Shown here one piece after another: positions 1-12,699 of a stretch of DNA of 64,000 nt. The stretch comes from Saturnia japonica (taxonomy: Eukaryota > Arthropoda > Insecta > Lepidoptera > Saturniidae). Where the stretch lies: the NCBI GenBank assembly GCA_033032175.1, contig CM065322.1, positions 4,712,001 through 4,776,000 of the forward strand, in the 5' to 3' direction. Made by a program: the position numbers and the translations under genes. The notes below the pieces were generated by a model. That model saw nothing but the letters and a program-made list of their open reading frames with translations. It did no database searches and was not told the DNA's origin. Each line of letters starts with the position of its first letter. Position 1 is the stretch's first letter.

Positions 1-1470
1 TTTACCTATTTCCCAAAACATTAATTTAGGAAACTATCCACGGCCGTATTCCGGGTATTTTCAGCCGTAGTCATGATTGAAAAAAATGTATTGATTGTAA
101 TAAATATAAGCTTGTATGTAATATCATAATGAGATTAATAAAAGCTTATCTAGATTGGAAGGCTTTGCATCAAGTCTTACTACCTATTAAAGCAAATAAC
201 TATCGTTTATGCATCAAATGTAAATATTACTTATAATAAAAATTAAAATAATGGTGGGTATTCTGTGGCAATTCTAAAACATATGCAACTCTTTTCAAAG
301 TCTTGTAATTATGTTTGCGTGTTCAAAAGTTACTGTCAATATGACATTATTCTATGTAATTATTTTGACAGGCCCACACACCCCAGGCATGCCAGTTGGA
401 GTTAGCTTCAAAAGTTTGGTCATACGTATGAGTATACGCATACATTTATATTCCATTGGATGGTTGTTCATTTATTTTAGTCAGTTGGCCTGACTTTTAA
501 TGCTGCTTTCAGTTAAAGAATTGTAAGTTATGCTCAATCTCTTTTTTTAATACTTATTCTAAATCGTAGTTTGTAGTCATGCATAAAAATTGTTTACGTT
601 AGATTCTTACTTCAGTTAAGATTTTATCTGCTAACAATGTCCTTAGTGTTGGTAAAGTAGACACTAAGAAACGGTGGATTAGTTTAAAATCTTTGTCCTC
701 TTTTGCTTATACTGACATGTTATCTTCTTCCATTCTACTTCCTGTAATAACTGTAATATCAGTACCGCCTTTTACAAACATATCATTCCTCATATAATCT
801 ATCCATGCCTTCTTCGAGTTTCCTCTTCCCCTATATCCATCTATATCCTTCCTACTTAGCACACTTCCGGTTATATTATGATTTCATTCTTCCTTATGAA
901 ATGTCCACACTAATCTAATACTCCTCATCGTCTCCGTCACAAGTGCTACTTTTATACTTCTAAAACCTTAAATATTTACACTCATTAAAATTTTATCGAA
1001 AACGTACGGTCTTAACGCTAATAAAAAGTTACCATTAAGTTGAGAAATGGTAAGTTTTCGAATAGAAAGTTTTCTAACACAATGGGTTGCACTACAACTG
1101 TTACGCAAACGTTTCGATCATTAATATCATAACTATCTTTATGATCTTTAATGCAGCTTCACTATGCTTTAGGACAGATATTATCAAGTACATCAGCAAA
1201 ATTTACTGGCTTTAATTACGCAACTTCACCTCGATGTAGGTAAAGTTAGGTGCAGATGTTTATAATTTAGTTAAACAAGAACAATTTGTTATTACTTGTC
1301 AGTATAAATATGCGTAGCATTTGCATAGTATGGTATAATAGCGGTACCCCGTGACCCTACACGGGTTTATATTAATTAGGTATATTTTTAACCAATTTTT
1401 TGAACAATTCTTATAGTCTAAGAATTACATATACCTATCTCTCATGTATAACAGAGACAAACATCTTAGT
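1..1470. other. AT-rich sequence, nothing recognised
   Basis: Only short chance frames on both strands. No splice-supported exon, no clear repeat boundary. Confidence 0.5.
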
Positions 1471-1475
1471 ATTCC

Positions 1476-1827
1476 ATGGATTCACCGTGCGGGTGCCGGG
1501 TCCATCGTGTAGCAGACAGAGGGAACACGAGCAGTCCCCGGGACTTGCGACCCAGGTGTAGGTTTAAGGTATATGATGTATATCAGCGCTCACCTTGTCT
1601 GCCCGCGATACCCTCACTGCCAAGCCAGATTGGTAAGAGCCTGTTAATGCTGCTTTAGATACCCGTTCTAAAATAGAATTTACTACAGTTCTCGACAGGC
1701 CGATGTCTTTTAACAAGCTATAGAGAGATTTCGCTGTAATACCTCTCGCTCCAACTTCCACCGCATATAAGTTAACCGCATAGCCATTCTTGGTTAACTC
1801 GTTACATAGATCGTAATATTTATTCAT
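1476..1827 (-). pseudogene. Retroelement-derived fragment
   Basis: The minus frame 1827-1564 reads KYYDLCNELTKNGYAVNLYA then VEVGARGITAKSLYSLLKDI and GLSRTVVNSILERVSKAAL. The EVGARG..SL..LLKD..L pattern occurs near the C-terminus of some metazoan retroelement polyproteins. The downstream part GCCGGGTCCATCGTGT (near 1495) recurs at 63957 at the window's right edge, so this is an interspersed element. No start, no complete domain. Confidence 0.55.
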
Positions 1828-2879
1828 TTTTATTGCGTGGTCTTTAGGTATATTAAAGGTTTTTTACGATTTCTAAAAGTGTTACTAACTACTCCGATAT
1901 CCCAACAATTACAGAATAATATATAATTCCAGTGTAAAAAGTTTCTCTAAATTCTCTTTAGAATCGGTCAAATACAAACATACAGATAAAAAAATTAATG
2001 GCATATTCGTTATGGGATGTCCTTTCCAAATTCTACTATTTCTTTAAAACTCATTTTTAGTGCTGCGTCAAGGCAAGAATGAGTTAGAGTTACCTTTATT
2101 TCGAATCTAAAAAAATCATTATAAGATTTTTGTTTTACGAAACGAAATTGTACTTTTTACGTTACTTTGTTCATTAATTATTTAATAGGTATCTGGGCGA
2201 CCGAGCTAAGCACAGTGTCTTACAGAAAAAAAAGAAAAATACCTATCTAGGTAAACTTAGACTGTAAAACATTATCTGAATATAAAGTTTCATCCAAATC
2301 GTTGGAGCCGTTTCCGAGAAACCATTCACATATTATGTACTTATATATATACATCTATACAATAATTGGGCACTTAATAGTAGTTTAAAATTGATGAATC
2401 GATATTCTAAAAGAGGTAGGTAATCCAGTGAGTGAGTTTCGCATTTAATTATAAAAGTGGTCTACAGCATTGAGATAGATTATAGATGATCTAAAATCTG
2501 CAAAACCCTCAACAATTATAATATACACATAGAAATCTAGGCAAGTGTACATATACATTGTAAATATTTAAAAGAATCACAGTTCACAATTTTGTCAGTT
2601 ATAAAAGTGGATAATCACAGGGAATGTCGCTTAAGGTGGTAGGGACCTAGGGACTAGTATGTCACATGAAAACCACAGGAATGTGCCGGTAATAGACGCC
2701 TTGACCTAGTGGTTTTAATAAAACAATAAAACAAGGCTAATGAACTGCATTATGTATGGAATCAGAAACGTCTAGAAGTGACAAGGGAAAAATTAATAAA
2801 ATACTTTTTTAAATCCTACTTTGTCATTTCAATTAAAACTTTTATTATTATATACTTAATACTAGTATTTTATAATATA

Positions 2880-3154
2880 ATAAAAAGGTCAAGAGATGGT
2901 TTGCTTGTACGCGTTAATCTCTAGAACTACTAGAGAGAGATGAAAAAATATTTTTACATTTTATAGCCTATTTATTGAGGAAGGTTATATACTTACGCTA
3001 CGAACTAAAAGAGCGGAGCAGTAACCATGAACATCAAGCAATCCGGCAAGTACGGGAAGTGAGAAGAACGGTAGGATAAAAAGGTGTATTGGCGCCAGTG
3101 CAATGGAGAGTTGATCAAATAAATTTAATACGGATGAAACCGTATGTCACAGCT
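2880..3154 (+). mobile_element. Helitron-like fragment
   Basis: Contains GCGTTAATCTCTAGAACTAC and GAACTAAAAGAGCGGAGCAG and ends GATGAAACCGTATGTCACAG, matching the body and 3' end of the plus-oriented copies at 6768 and 23250. It lies head to head with the minus-strand copy beginning at 3167. Confidence 0.55.
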
Positions 3155-3166
3155 ATTTATGTTAAT

Positions 3167-4012
3167 CTAGCTGACCCGCGCAACTTCGTCTGCGTCATAT
3201 AAGAGAGAGATAGAAAACGCTAGAAAGAGGATCGTAGTTACTGTATTATAGGTACAGCCCGCCTCCTACATTAATCTGTATAATAAAAATGCGCTAGCGA
3301 TACTTGATCATTATTTTGCTGCCGAGTTACTTTAAAACTGTGATATCTCCTAAGATATTCATCATCATCATCATCATTTCAGCCGCAGGACGTCCACTGC
3401 TAAACATAGGCCTCCCCCATAGATCTCCAGAGCGACCGATCTTGTGCGGCCTGCACCCAACGGCTGCCAGCGACCTTTATTATGTCGTCTTTCCATCTAG
3501 TGGGGAGGCCGACCTACGCTGCGCTAAGATATTAATTTAAATCAATTATTGTAAAGGGCAATTTTGTTCAAAAGTAAATACTTATGATGAGTAACGTATT
3601 TATTTCGATAAGGATTAATACCATGTATATAAAAACACCTTCGCAAATAACTCATTATTTTAGAACAAATTTGGTCATATTGAGTAAACCTTAAATGATA
3701 GCCATATTCTGTCGCGGACTTTTTTTTATAAATTGTTAAGGAAAATAATTTTGTCACACATGATTGTTACGTAACTTTAACCATTCACGCAGTACAAGCA
3801 GTGGAAACTCTCAAAAGGAATAAATTTCCCCCGCTTTTGCAACATTTTTCATTTATGCTCCGCTCCTTTTGGTGGTAGCGTGATGCATATAGCCTTTTTT
3901 GATAAATGGGCTATTCAACACTACAACATTTTTTCCATTCAAACCTGAGATTAGCACGTTTAAACAAACAAACTTTTCAGCTTTATATAGTATATATATA
4001 TATATTATAGAT
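3167..4012 (-). mobile_element. Helitron-like element interrupted by an RTE tail
   Basis: It starts (as read on plus) CTAGCTGACCCGCGCAACTT, the complement of a Helitron CTAG end, and runs to an (AT)n stretch and TTATAGATAG near 4012. It matches the copy at 50989-51663 through much of its length, including AAACTGTGATATCTCCTAAG and AAACAAACAAAC. The 164-bp insert at 3360-3523 breaks it. Non-coding. Confidence 0.7.
3360..3523 (-). mobile_element. RTE-type LINE 3' end with ATG-repeat tail, 10-bp target duplication
   Basis: On the minus strand this translates as SVGRPPTRWKDDIIKVAG, SRWVQAARDRSLWRSMGEAY, then a stop and a (GAT)n tail: the C-terminus and 3' end of lepidopteran RTE elements. It is flanked by CTAAGATATT at 3350-3359 and 3524-3533. 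The same surrounding sequence occurs without the insert at 51180-51210, so the insertion point is clear. Confidence 0.85.
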
Positions 4013-4587
4013 AGAAGGTTAGAAAGAGGACTACCTCCCAAATACAAGTCTGGAGGCCAATTGATAGGTGCTTAACAACAAGTTGAGGATTATAGCTAGC
4101 CAATCGAGCAATACACAATGCATTGCCTTAACAAATACTCATAACACAGACACCGAAATATAAGTTATAGTAGTGTTAAATGCATCACACAATATTTTTA
4201 GAAGTCATCGCCTACGTAATCTTATGGTGAATGGACTCAAACCCGCAAATGCCGCTGATTCTTGTCCGCTTTATCTAAATTTATGGTTTGTTTGGTCTGA
4301 TGATTAGGAAATTTGATCTCCCACGAGTCTAACTAAAGCATTATGACGCCGTTCTCGAAGTAAAGCGATCGACACGGTCAACAGTGGTAGGCAAAAAGGG
4401 CTCATAAATAATAATACATTAAAATATTTTAGCATACAAAGTTGTTTAGAACTGTTTAAAAAGAAAAGGAAACATGAAATAAATTTACTATAATTACGAC
4501 TTTTTTAAGTTTATCTATATTAAAAAATCTATAGTTCTGTGTGTACATGTAATTTACATTATATATTATGTAATAGATTTATATTAT

Positions 4588-4904
4588 ACTAGCTGGTACC
4601 CGCGACTTCTTCTGCGTATTATTGGATATACACAGACTGATCTCGGAACACGACTAACCAAAAAAATCGCCGTTTTTGCGTGATTGAGTAACAAACATAG
4701 AAAATTTCCATTTATTATATTTGTATGATAACACTTGTTAAACTATGACTTTTACCGGAATAAAAAGTACCCTATCTGTTATTCAAGGTCATAGACTATC
4801 TGTGTGCCAAATTTCATTGAGATCTGTTCAGCCATTTTAGCTTGATTAAGTAACAAACATCCAAACATACACACTTTCACATTGACTATATTAGTAGGAT
4901 AGGA
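4588..4904 (-). mobile_element. Short Helitron-like element
   Basis: From ACTAGCTGGTACCCGCGACT to CATTGACTATATTAGTAGGA: the complement of a TCCTACTAATAT start and a GTACCAGCTAGT end. It shares its CTAG end and first ~60 bases with the copy at 41227. No coding capacity. Confidence 0.7.
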
Positions 4905-5121
4905 CACCTATATCATGTATAAGTACGACATTTTTTTGTGTCTGTTTATATGACTGGAATTAAATAAAAAATGGCTTGATTGATTTTTATGATTTTTTTA
5001 CATGGGAAGCTTATATGAGAGGACTGTGATACACTATATGCATTTTACTTTTGAAATCGTAAAGGAAAACATTAATTTTTAATTGATTTGTACATGGGAA
5101 GTATAATATGTTATCCCTCAA

Positions 5122-5735
5122 TCTATACTAATATAATAAAGGGGAAAAGATTTTTTGTGTGTTTGTCTTTTTAAACTCGCTAATCTCTGGAACTACTTAC
5201 TAGTCGGATTCAAAAAATTCTCTTTGTGTATGATAGATAGCCAGACTCTCGAGGAATAGAATAGACTATTTATGATTAGGCTGCAAGTTTCAGATGGACT
5301 TAAATATTGATTTTCGTTACGTAAGTCGGTAGTCGAGGCTCTCCCGAGCAGCTTTAACCGCATGCGTTGGCGTAGTCGTTAATGATGCGGAAATACAATG
5401 TTCTACAATAATATTGGTTCGTAGAATTAAAAAAAAATCAACGTTAGAATATGCCTATCTCTTATGCATAAGCCACATCATGGTATTTTTGACAAAGATT
5501 TGTTGAAAATTAAAAAAACTATTTTTAGCATTATTTTTAGACACGGCATATTAATCCTTACAAACAAAAGTTACTTCATCATAAAGACAATTTTATGAAG
5601 TTATATTTTGCTCTTTATAGTATGCCATTTGGACACGTAGTTTATGAGATAATGAAAAATTAAAATAATTTGTATTTGCCGGAAGAACAATTATGCTAGA
5701 CTACATGGGTCAATTGGCGGCGAGGTGTTCAATAA
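5122..5735 (+). mobile_element. Helitron-like element lacking its 3' end
   Basis: Starts TCTATACTAATATAATAAAG and is parallel to the copies at 6768-7379 and 23250-23896 for about 600 bp (CGCTAATCTCTGGAACTAC; AAATATTGATTTTCGTTAC). It stops before the GAAACCGTGGGGCACAGCTA end found in the 23250 copy. Confidence 0.7.
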
Positions 5736-6247
5736 AATTAAAATAATATAATAAATAATTATCGCTAGTAATTAAATAAATTGCTTAAAAACGCATCATA
5801 TTATTCAGGCACTAATACTTCAAAATCCTATACAGACATACAAAATCGCTCCGAACCACAATTGAGTGAAAACAGAAAATTTCGAAATTAAATTAATTAC
5901 CTTATGTTAGTTTTACTACAATGATATATTATTATATCTGTCGATAATTATACATGTCGAGCTAGAAATAAATTAAGAAAATCGTTGCGCGACAAACTGC
6001 CTCGTTTAAACAATATCTCCACGTTGACATTTTAATCAAGATTAACTGTACCATTCTGGACTTTCACTGGCTGCCGCGTATTCATGACGTCACTCATCAA
6101 TCTTTGTACCACTTATTATATTAAGTAATTGGACAAGGAAAAAGTGGAAGTTATATTGACGAGATACCTTTACAACTAACTATAGGACAACATTCGAAGC
6201 TTCATACTAGAAGTTGACATACAAAAATTATATGCCATTGGTTACTT

Positions 6248-6425
6248 GCTTTTTTTTATTACAGCTAAGGTGGCAAACAAGCGTACGGTCCATCTGATGG
6301 TAAGCGGTCACTGTTGCCTATGGACGCTTGTTTATGTATAGGTATGCCAAACTTAAACCCTCATTCCCAAGGAGCTTTGGAAACCCTCTTACAGCAGGAG
6401 CACACCGCACGGTTAATTGGCCCCA
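6248..6425 (+). repeat. Lepidopteran interspersed repeat (SINE-like), copy 1
   Basis: GTGGCAAACAAGCGTACGGT, then TGATGGTAAGCGGTCACTGT and CCCAAGGAGCTTTGGAAACC. This is a common moth/butterfly repeat motif, and a second diverged copy is at 50735-50905 in the same orientation. No coding frame. Confidence 0.6.
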
Positions 6426-6767
6426 GCAACTAGAGGGAAATCTTAATAATTATATATGTATAATAAATAATAGTTAACTGTATTTCTCTATCAATTAGTT
6501 TTTATCGTTTTTTCATTTGTAATCATATCTTTGACTTTATATCATACTGGAGACAATGACGTCAGACAAAAATGAAGATGAGGCAGAAGATGGCACTCGA
6601 TTCCCTTGTCATTTAAAGACGATGATTAATAAGACCGAGGCTGGATGAACTGCACTTTATTTAGTAATATTAATACAGAACTTCCAATAATCCCACTGTC
6701 TGCATTTCTTCTAGTGGTTCTAGTATCTGATAAAGGTTTCAGAATAATGAATAAAAGTACGTATTTA

Positions 6768-7379
6768 TCTATACTAATATAATAAAGCGCAAGAGTTTTT
6801 TTTGTTTGTTTATTTGTTTAAAGGCGTTAATCTCTGGAACTACTGGTCGAATTTGAAAAAATATTTTTGTATATGATAGCCTAATTCATTTAGAATAAAT
6901 AGTATAGGCTATCTAACATAAGACTAAAACCATCAGCTAGTCTTAAATATTGATTTTTGTTAAATGACTTGGAAAAAGTAGTGTTTCCGAACTGGTTTAT
7001 CCGCGTGCAGTGGCGTAATGGTTAATGATGATATGTCTAAACAATGTTTTACAAAAATATTGGCCCTTAGTATATATAAAAAAAGATTGTAATATCATAT
7101 GTCTATCTCTTATGTATAAGCAACAATAAGGCATTATTTTTAGGTATGGCATATTAATCCTTACGAACAAAAGTTACTCATCATAAAGACAATTTTATGA
7201 AATTAAACTTTGCCCTATAAAGCAACTATTTGGACACATAGTTTAGAAGATAATGAAAAAATAAAATAATTTCTACTTGTAAGAAGATATGTTCTGTGGT
7301 TATGATAGGCTACACGAGTGCGTTCGCGAAGTTTTTGTCTTATAAAATAAACACGATTGAAACCGTGGGACAGAGCTGG
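6768..7379 (+). mobile_element. Helitron-like element, nearly complete
   Basis: Starts TCTATACTAATATAATAAAG and ends GAAACCGTGGGACAGAGCTGG, with CTGG fitting the CTRR rule for Helitron 3' ends. About 612 bp, no coding frame. Closest relatives in the window are 5122-5735 and 23250-23896. Confidence 0.72.
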
Positions 7380-8280
7380 TTAATAAATATGATTAAACAC
7401 GATTAGCGTCCGTATCGACCGTATCAATAAAATGTAGGCTATCAAAATATAATATATTATTATCAACACACCTATTATTATTATTTTATCTTTGTAATAA
7501 TATGTGTCTATTAATATGTAAGTTGACAAATAATCAATGTACAATCGTAAACCCTTGAAATTTTTTTTTTTTTTGGATAGCTCGATTTTTGGGCATTGTA
7601 AAATTTAAAAACATGGCGGCCGCCATTAGGAGATCGGCAACCCATGGGCGGTCGACACCGTCATTCCGACCTCCATAAATATCTCTTTACGGTACCTTTG
7701 AACAATCTGAAGTCGTAAGAAGCAGAGAACACATTGACCGGTAGATATATCCACATTTTAACCGTACGGCAAGGATGAGAAATAAGAGAAACCATAATAT
7801 GGCATTTGAGGCAATCCATGTGAAGTGGACAACGAGGAAAAAAAATCGGTTCTGAAATTCGTTCATATTCCGCCTAATTGTACTTTGTTTGATCCGTAGT
7901 CAACTTGACCAATGGTTAGTTTTGTACCGAATTGTCAAATTATGTATGGAGTTAGTCCACTGGTTAGAGATTAACTATGGTTCAAACAACGCAGCCTAAG
8001 AGGTATAAGTTTATTTTTACATGATGTTTATTTGTCAAGTTGTGGGCTTAGTTATAAAGAATACTCGAAATTTAAATTAGGTTTCTTTGGAAGTAGTTTT
8101 ACGAATGGATTTAGATCTCTCGGTGGTTGCCATTGTGTTTGGATTGTGCTGTGTTTACCACCAGAGATAGAACGGTCAATGTGCCGCACTATTATATAAA
8201 AAAGAAAACATTACATATAAGTAGTGAATTAACTACTTTTTAAAGAAAATGTCCTGGTCTTTTTTAAAACAAAATTAAAC
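7380..8280. other. Non-coding, with a GC-rich palindrome
   Basis: Contains the perfect 14-bp palindrome ATGGCGGCCGCCAT at 7613-7626 after a T run, and a patch of mixed composition (GGCGGTCGACACCGTCATTC). No gene. An (AT)n run begins at 8287. Confidence 0.5.
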
Positions 8281-8489
8281 TTGATTTATATATATATATA
8301 TATATATAATGTAATTTTTTATTGCAAAATAAATATATTTATAAAATTGAATTGGAATCTGTATTATATAAGGAGATTAGGCCGAATAAATGAATTTCAG
8401 AACCTCACTTTTTTTTGTAATCGCCAAGTTGGAAATCTGTTGACAATATCAGTGTCCTACCAGTGTCTTCAGACGGATCTACCACCACT

Positions 8490-8590
8490 ATAAGACTTCT
8501 TTTTTTTCTGACTGATTATCCTGTTAGCCTTAGGGACCCTGAAGCCTCTGACGGCTTTTACAGCTTCATCGTGACTTGAAGCAAGCCTTC
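8490..8590. repeat. Interspersed repeat family, copy 1 (also 49385 and 59800)
   Basis: T-rich start, then TGTTAGCCTTAGGGACCCTG and GACGGCTTTTACAGCTTCAT. Diverged copies sit at 49385-49470 and 59800-59895. The 111-codon minus-strand open frame over this stretch is probably repeat-derived and not a gene. Confidence 0.45.
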
Positions 8591-9418
8591 TAATTGTATA
8601 TACACATACGTTTGACTCGGCAGAAATTATTCTGCCCTTTCCAGTAGTCAATAAATCGCCCACAGCATTTCTATTCCGAATTATTTTTTCTTGAAACCTT
8701 TTTAATGAACATGGCGTACAAACAAAATTACAATAACACGTTCTACATCCTTTGAATCGTGAGTTATGAACTTTCTGGGAAACTTTTCCATATTTTCTTC
8801 TCATAAAACCTAATTGGAAATAATTCGGACATTATATAATAATTAGCTAAATCGGTCGTGCCATTTTCAAGTGATTCTGTTACCAACGAACAGCGTTTAA
8901 TTTTTTAATTATATAGATGTGGATGCAAGCTGACATTAACTAACGATGTTGTCGAAAATGTATATAGATATATAACATGATAATTTTAGAAAAAACACGA
9001 ATTTTAGTTTCCAAATTAAATCCTAAATTATGAAATCTTAACACATGTATTCAACAAAACATATTAAAACATTTAAAAACAAAATATCCCTTCAAACAAC
9101 GCTGCCACTGTTTATCATAACCCGAGATCAGCATCACATTCACGAGAAACTCGATATGCCTACGTGACGTCAAAACGGCAAAAACTAAACTAGATATTAT
9201 AATATGATGGGTTAGATTTGTAACAGTAAAGAAACAATACACTATGCATGTGCAATGTATGGTGTTTTATTTTAAAATTTTGTATACTCCTCTATAGTTT
9301 ATACAATTTAACTTTACTATGCTAAATGAAATTGTATTATTATAACAATGAAAAAAATATGCAAAAACGTCAAACTTCTTCGGGCACGGTAAAGAAACTT
9401 TAAATGTAAAGGTTATAA

Positions 9419-9490
9419 GCAGGGATGTAACGATAAAGATAGGATATATCGGCACATATAATCAGCAAATCGATAAATCGGTGTCGCCGT
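9419..9490 (+). mobile_element. Possible hAT transposon end
   Basis: CAGGGATGTAACGATAAAGA followed by ATATATCGG and AAATCGATAAATCGG. CAGGGATGTAACGATA with repeated ATCGATA subterminal words is typical of insect hAT ends. No matching second end was found. Confidence 0.4.
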
Positions 9491-10144
9491 TTATTAATTA
9501 ATAATTATCAACCAATATCTAACAATTTGAAAAGCGATCGAAGCGACGATGTTTCCTTTTCGTCGCAGGCGAGAGAGCTTCACGTGGCGACATTTTGATT
9601 TCACTTTTTTTTAAATTATTACTTTTTTCAAATGAAATTTCAAATATTTACTTATCATTATAAGATTAGTGCATAATAGAGACAACAATCACCCAAAAAC
9701 TCGGTAAAAATGTGTATATTTTAAATTATATATTATTTATTGAATTTATTATTAACTTTCGATATTAGTATTCATTGTGGGAGTGACAAAGGCTGTATAG
9801 TATTTAAGTACGACATCAGGAAATCAAATAAATACAATTTTTTATAAGTGTTTTTGTTACAGTAGTGGTTTTATTTCTTATTTAATAATTTACAAATAAA
9901 AACAAGCCACAAAAATATTAAGAGCGTTAATTTCCATTGAAAATTCAATTTAAACATAAGTTACTATTACACCTGTCATTGTAAATGAGCTGGTCGTTAG
10001 AGGACGTAATAAACATCTCTATCTTTTAATCCATTAGGTAAATAACTCCTTGTGAATAATAAATAAAAAAGGTTAAGGTTTTTAGAATATTTATAAAAAT
10101 TACGCTGTTATAGAATAAAAATAGAGTTAAAATGTTATTTACTA

Positions 10145-10510
10145 CTAGCTTGCCTGTAAACATTGTTCCTTCCTTTCGAACAGTCAATAACGCGACCACA
10201 GCGCCACCTATCCCGATTTTATTTTCCTGAAAAGTTTTCTAGCCCTATGATAGAAAAACCAAAATAACAATTTCGCACAATCATCGTTGAAATCGTGAGT
10301 TATGTATGGTCTTTAGTTCATACAGAAATCCAGTAGAAAAAAGAACTTTTAGTTTTCCCGGATGTGAAAATTTATCGGGGAACTTTTCGAATTTTTTTCT
10401 CTCATAAAAACTTAATTCAGTACTATAAAATTTACTAATATAAAAAAGAATTAGTCAAATCGGTTCAACCGTTTTCGAGTAATGCACTTACCAACGAACA
10501 GCATTACGTG
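10145..10510 (-). mobile_element. Helitron-like fragment (second family)
   Basis: ACTAGCTTGCCTGTAAACAT, then ACGCGACCACAGCGCCACCT, and a far end CAACCGTTTTCGAGTAATGC. Related pieces: 12700-12880 (plus, ending GGTCCAGCTAGT) and 20590-20715 (minus, with CTCGACCACACCGCCACCTA). Confidence 0.5.
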
Positions 10511-11138
10511 ATGTATTATGAATCAATTCACGATAAGTAAAATAAAAGTTATAATAATAATGATTTAAATTATCCAAAGCTAATAAGACCTTTCCTTACC
10601 ACAAGGATGCCTCCACAAGCATTAAGAGTGCATTCCAATACTCAGCGAAGAGAAAAATTCTCCGAGACGTAAAATTTTTAATTCGCATAATTAAGCTAAG
10701 ATTTTTTTTTTCTATTTTACCACCGATGTTAGATATATACTGTATGCAATGATGCCTATTTTTCATATTTCTTTACTAGGCTTGTATTTATCTCTATAAA
10801 TTACGTATTATTCTTTTTTGATGCGAAACTTATTTTGGGACGGTGTGAATTGGATTTTATGAAACGAAAAAAGATAGCTATATAGGTTATAGGCTGTGCG
10901 AAAATGAGATAGAATTCGTTTCTATATAGTTTCCCTATCCTTCTTCTAGTCTTAATGTACTAGAGTAGTTTCTCTTCTACCGCTTGTGAACTCACACTCA
11001 ATTTTTTCACTTTATAGTAGTTACCGTTCTCAACGGTACCTACCTACCTATGACGTCATACCTACTTATACAATTTGATCAAATACACAGAACTACGTAC
11101 CTAGTAGATATTGTTTACAAATTATTTAATCGCCAGTT

Positions 11139-11471
11139 TTACCCGCGGCTGTGTGCTGACTTGGACTACACATGCCGTCGATCGTTCTACCCTCGCTTCC
11201 GGTTATTTTAAATACAAAAATTGTTATTGTGGGTGATCCTTAGAAGATAGACATATGCTCTTTCTGAGAGAGTTTTTTGTAGGTCTTTTTAAGGTCTACA
11301 ATTATGTAGTATATTAATTTGCTATATATATTATGGTTTACTCAGAGTAAGCTATTTAAGCGCCCACAAATCGTCGTTTTTCCGATTTGATTTTTATTAT
11401 ATTTGCGCGACACTCTAATTCTTTTTCTAAAATAAAAGTAACCAAAGTTACTACTTATAACATCAACTAGC
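11139..11471 (-). mobile_element. Helitron-like element (third family), cut by a SINE
   Basis: GCGGCTGTGTGCTGACTTGG, GTGGGTGATCCTTAGAAGAT and AAGTTACTACTTATAACATC parallel the copy at 18834-19318. The similarity stops where the SINE at 11472 begins, so the SINE insertion probably removed or displaced the rest. Confidence 0.55.
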
Positions 11472-11590
11472 TACCACCATGCTATCGTTTCATCACGATA
11501 TTTTTCTTCACCGAAAGCTCAGGCTCGTTGTAGGTATTCAAACGCATGTCGATTGACACGATATCCGTAGACGCTCCATTGATCCACTTT
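11472..11590 (-). mobile_element. tRNA-derived SINE, copy A (diverged)
   Basis: Complement of the SINE: TAGCATGGTGGTAG at its 3' side and AAGCTCAGGCTCGTTGTAGG over a decayed B box. Same family as 11774-11895 and 28846-29110. Confidence 0.6.
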
Positions 11591-11773
11591 AACCTCCTAC
11601 AAATATACTATCAAATTTTATATTTCCAAACGAAGGCCTACAAAGCATATGCACGCAATGCATTTTAGTCACGCTTGAACGGCTGGAGGGATTTTAATTT
11701 TTGTCATCAAAATTGATTACCTCGTGGAATCGGACATAAGATTTGTTTTTTGGGCGGGCGTTTTAAAATACCC

Positions 11774-11895
11774 TACCACCATGCTATAGTTTCATCACGA
11801 TGTTTTCTTTCACCGAAAGCTCAGGCTTAGTTCAGGGATTCGAACCCACGTCGATCGACGCGGAATCCGTACACGCTACCAACTGAACCGAACTA
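11774..11895 (-). mobile_element. tRNA-derived SINE, copy B
   Basis: Minus strand: AGTTGGTAGCGTGTACGGAT (A-box region), GGTTCGAATCC (B box, 11846-11836), then CCTGAGCTTTCGGTG and ATAGCATGGTGG. An intact RNA polymerase III B box marks its tRNA origin. Confidence 0.7.
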
Positions 11896-12699
11896 GACTT
11901 TGCATATTTTTATTGAAATCTAAAGATCTTACAAGTTCATCTTTCGCTGTCTCCTCCTCTACTAAGTTGGAGCTCTAAAATCGGTTTCAATTATAGACCG
12001 TTGATCACACTGGAGAATGTAATAAACACTAAAGTCTAATCATAAACATCTATGGAGTCTCCTTTGTTCAGTTTAATTGTCATAAAGTATCCAATTAATT
12101 CTAATCGGAGACCATTTCAGAATTATAATCTATATAAACAATTTCTTAATTTCTTCTTCATAATTTCTGTTTAATTGTCTACTTGACACTTAATTGAAAC
12201 AAAATATATACTAAGTAATAAACATACATATAAATATTTTTTTACAAAACTTTAAACAGATTAAAAGTTTATAAAAAAATCTTTAAATATAAAAAGGAGA
12301 CGGGTATTTATGGGCCCAGAAAGTAAATATTTGAAATATGGTTTATAAAGTCGAATACAATTTTGTTTTTAAAATCGTACAATATCATTCAAATTCACAA
12401 TCAACAAAACAAGTAAACTAATAACTTTAAAAGATAATAAACATAACCCTTTTTTAATATTAATCCTACTTCAGAAATAGTTTATTTGAAGTTTATTACA
12501 TGACTTCGCTTTTACGAAATATTCTAAATCTCTGCTTTTAGATTGCAAAAAATCCGCATTTTTTCAGTGACTGTTTGATCATTGGCTATTAATTTACACC
12601 GTTTTCATATTGTTACATCTCTTTTTTTTACCCAGACCCATGTCTGTATGAAAGAGTATTCGTCTCCTTTGTGTTGGTAACTGGTATAAGTATACGAAA

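Noticed and set aside
8469..8804. 111-codon minus frame starting MRRKYGKVSQKV
   Set aside because: It overlaps an interspersed repeat with copies at 49385 and 59800, and the T-run end gives the poly-Lys tail. Not a gene.
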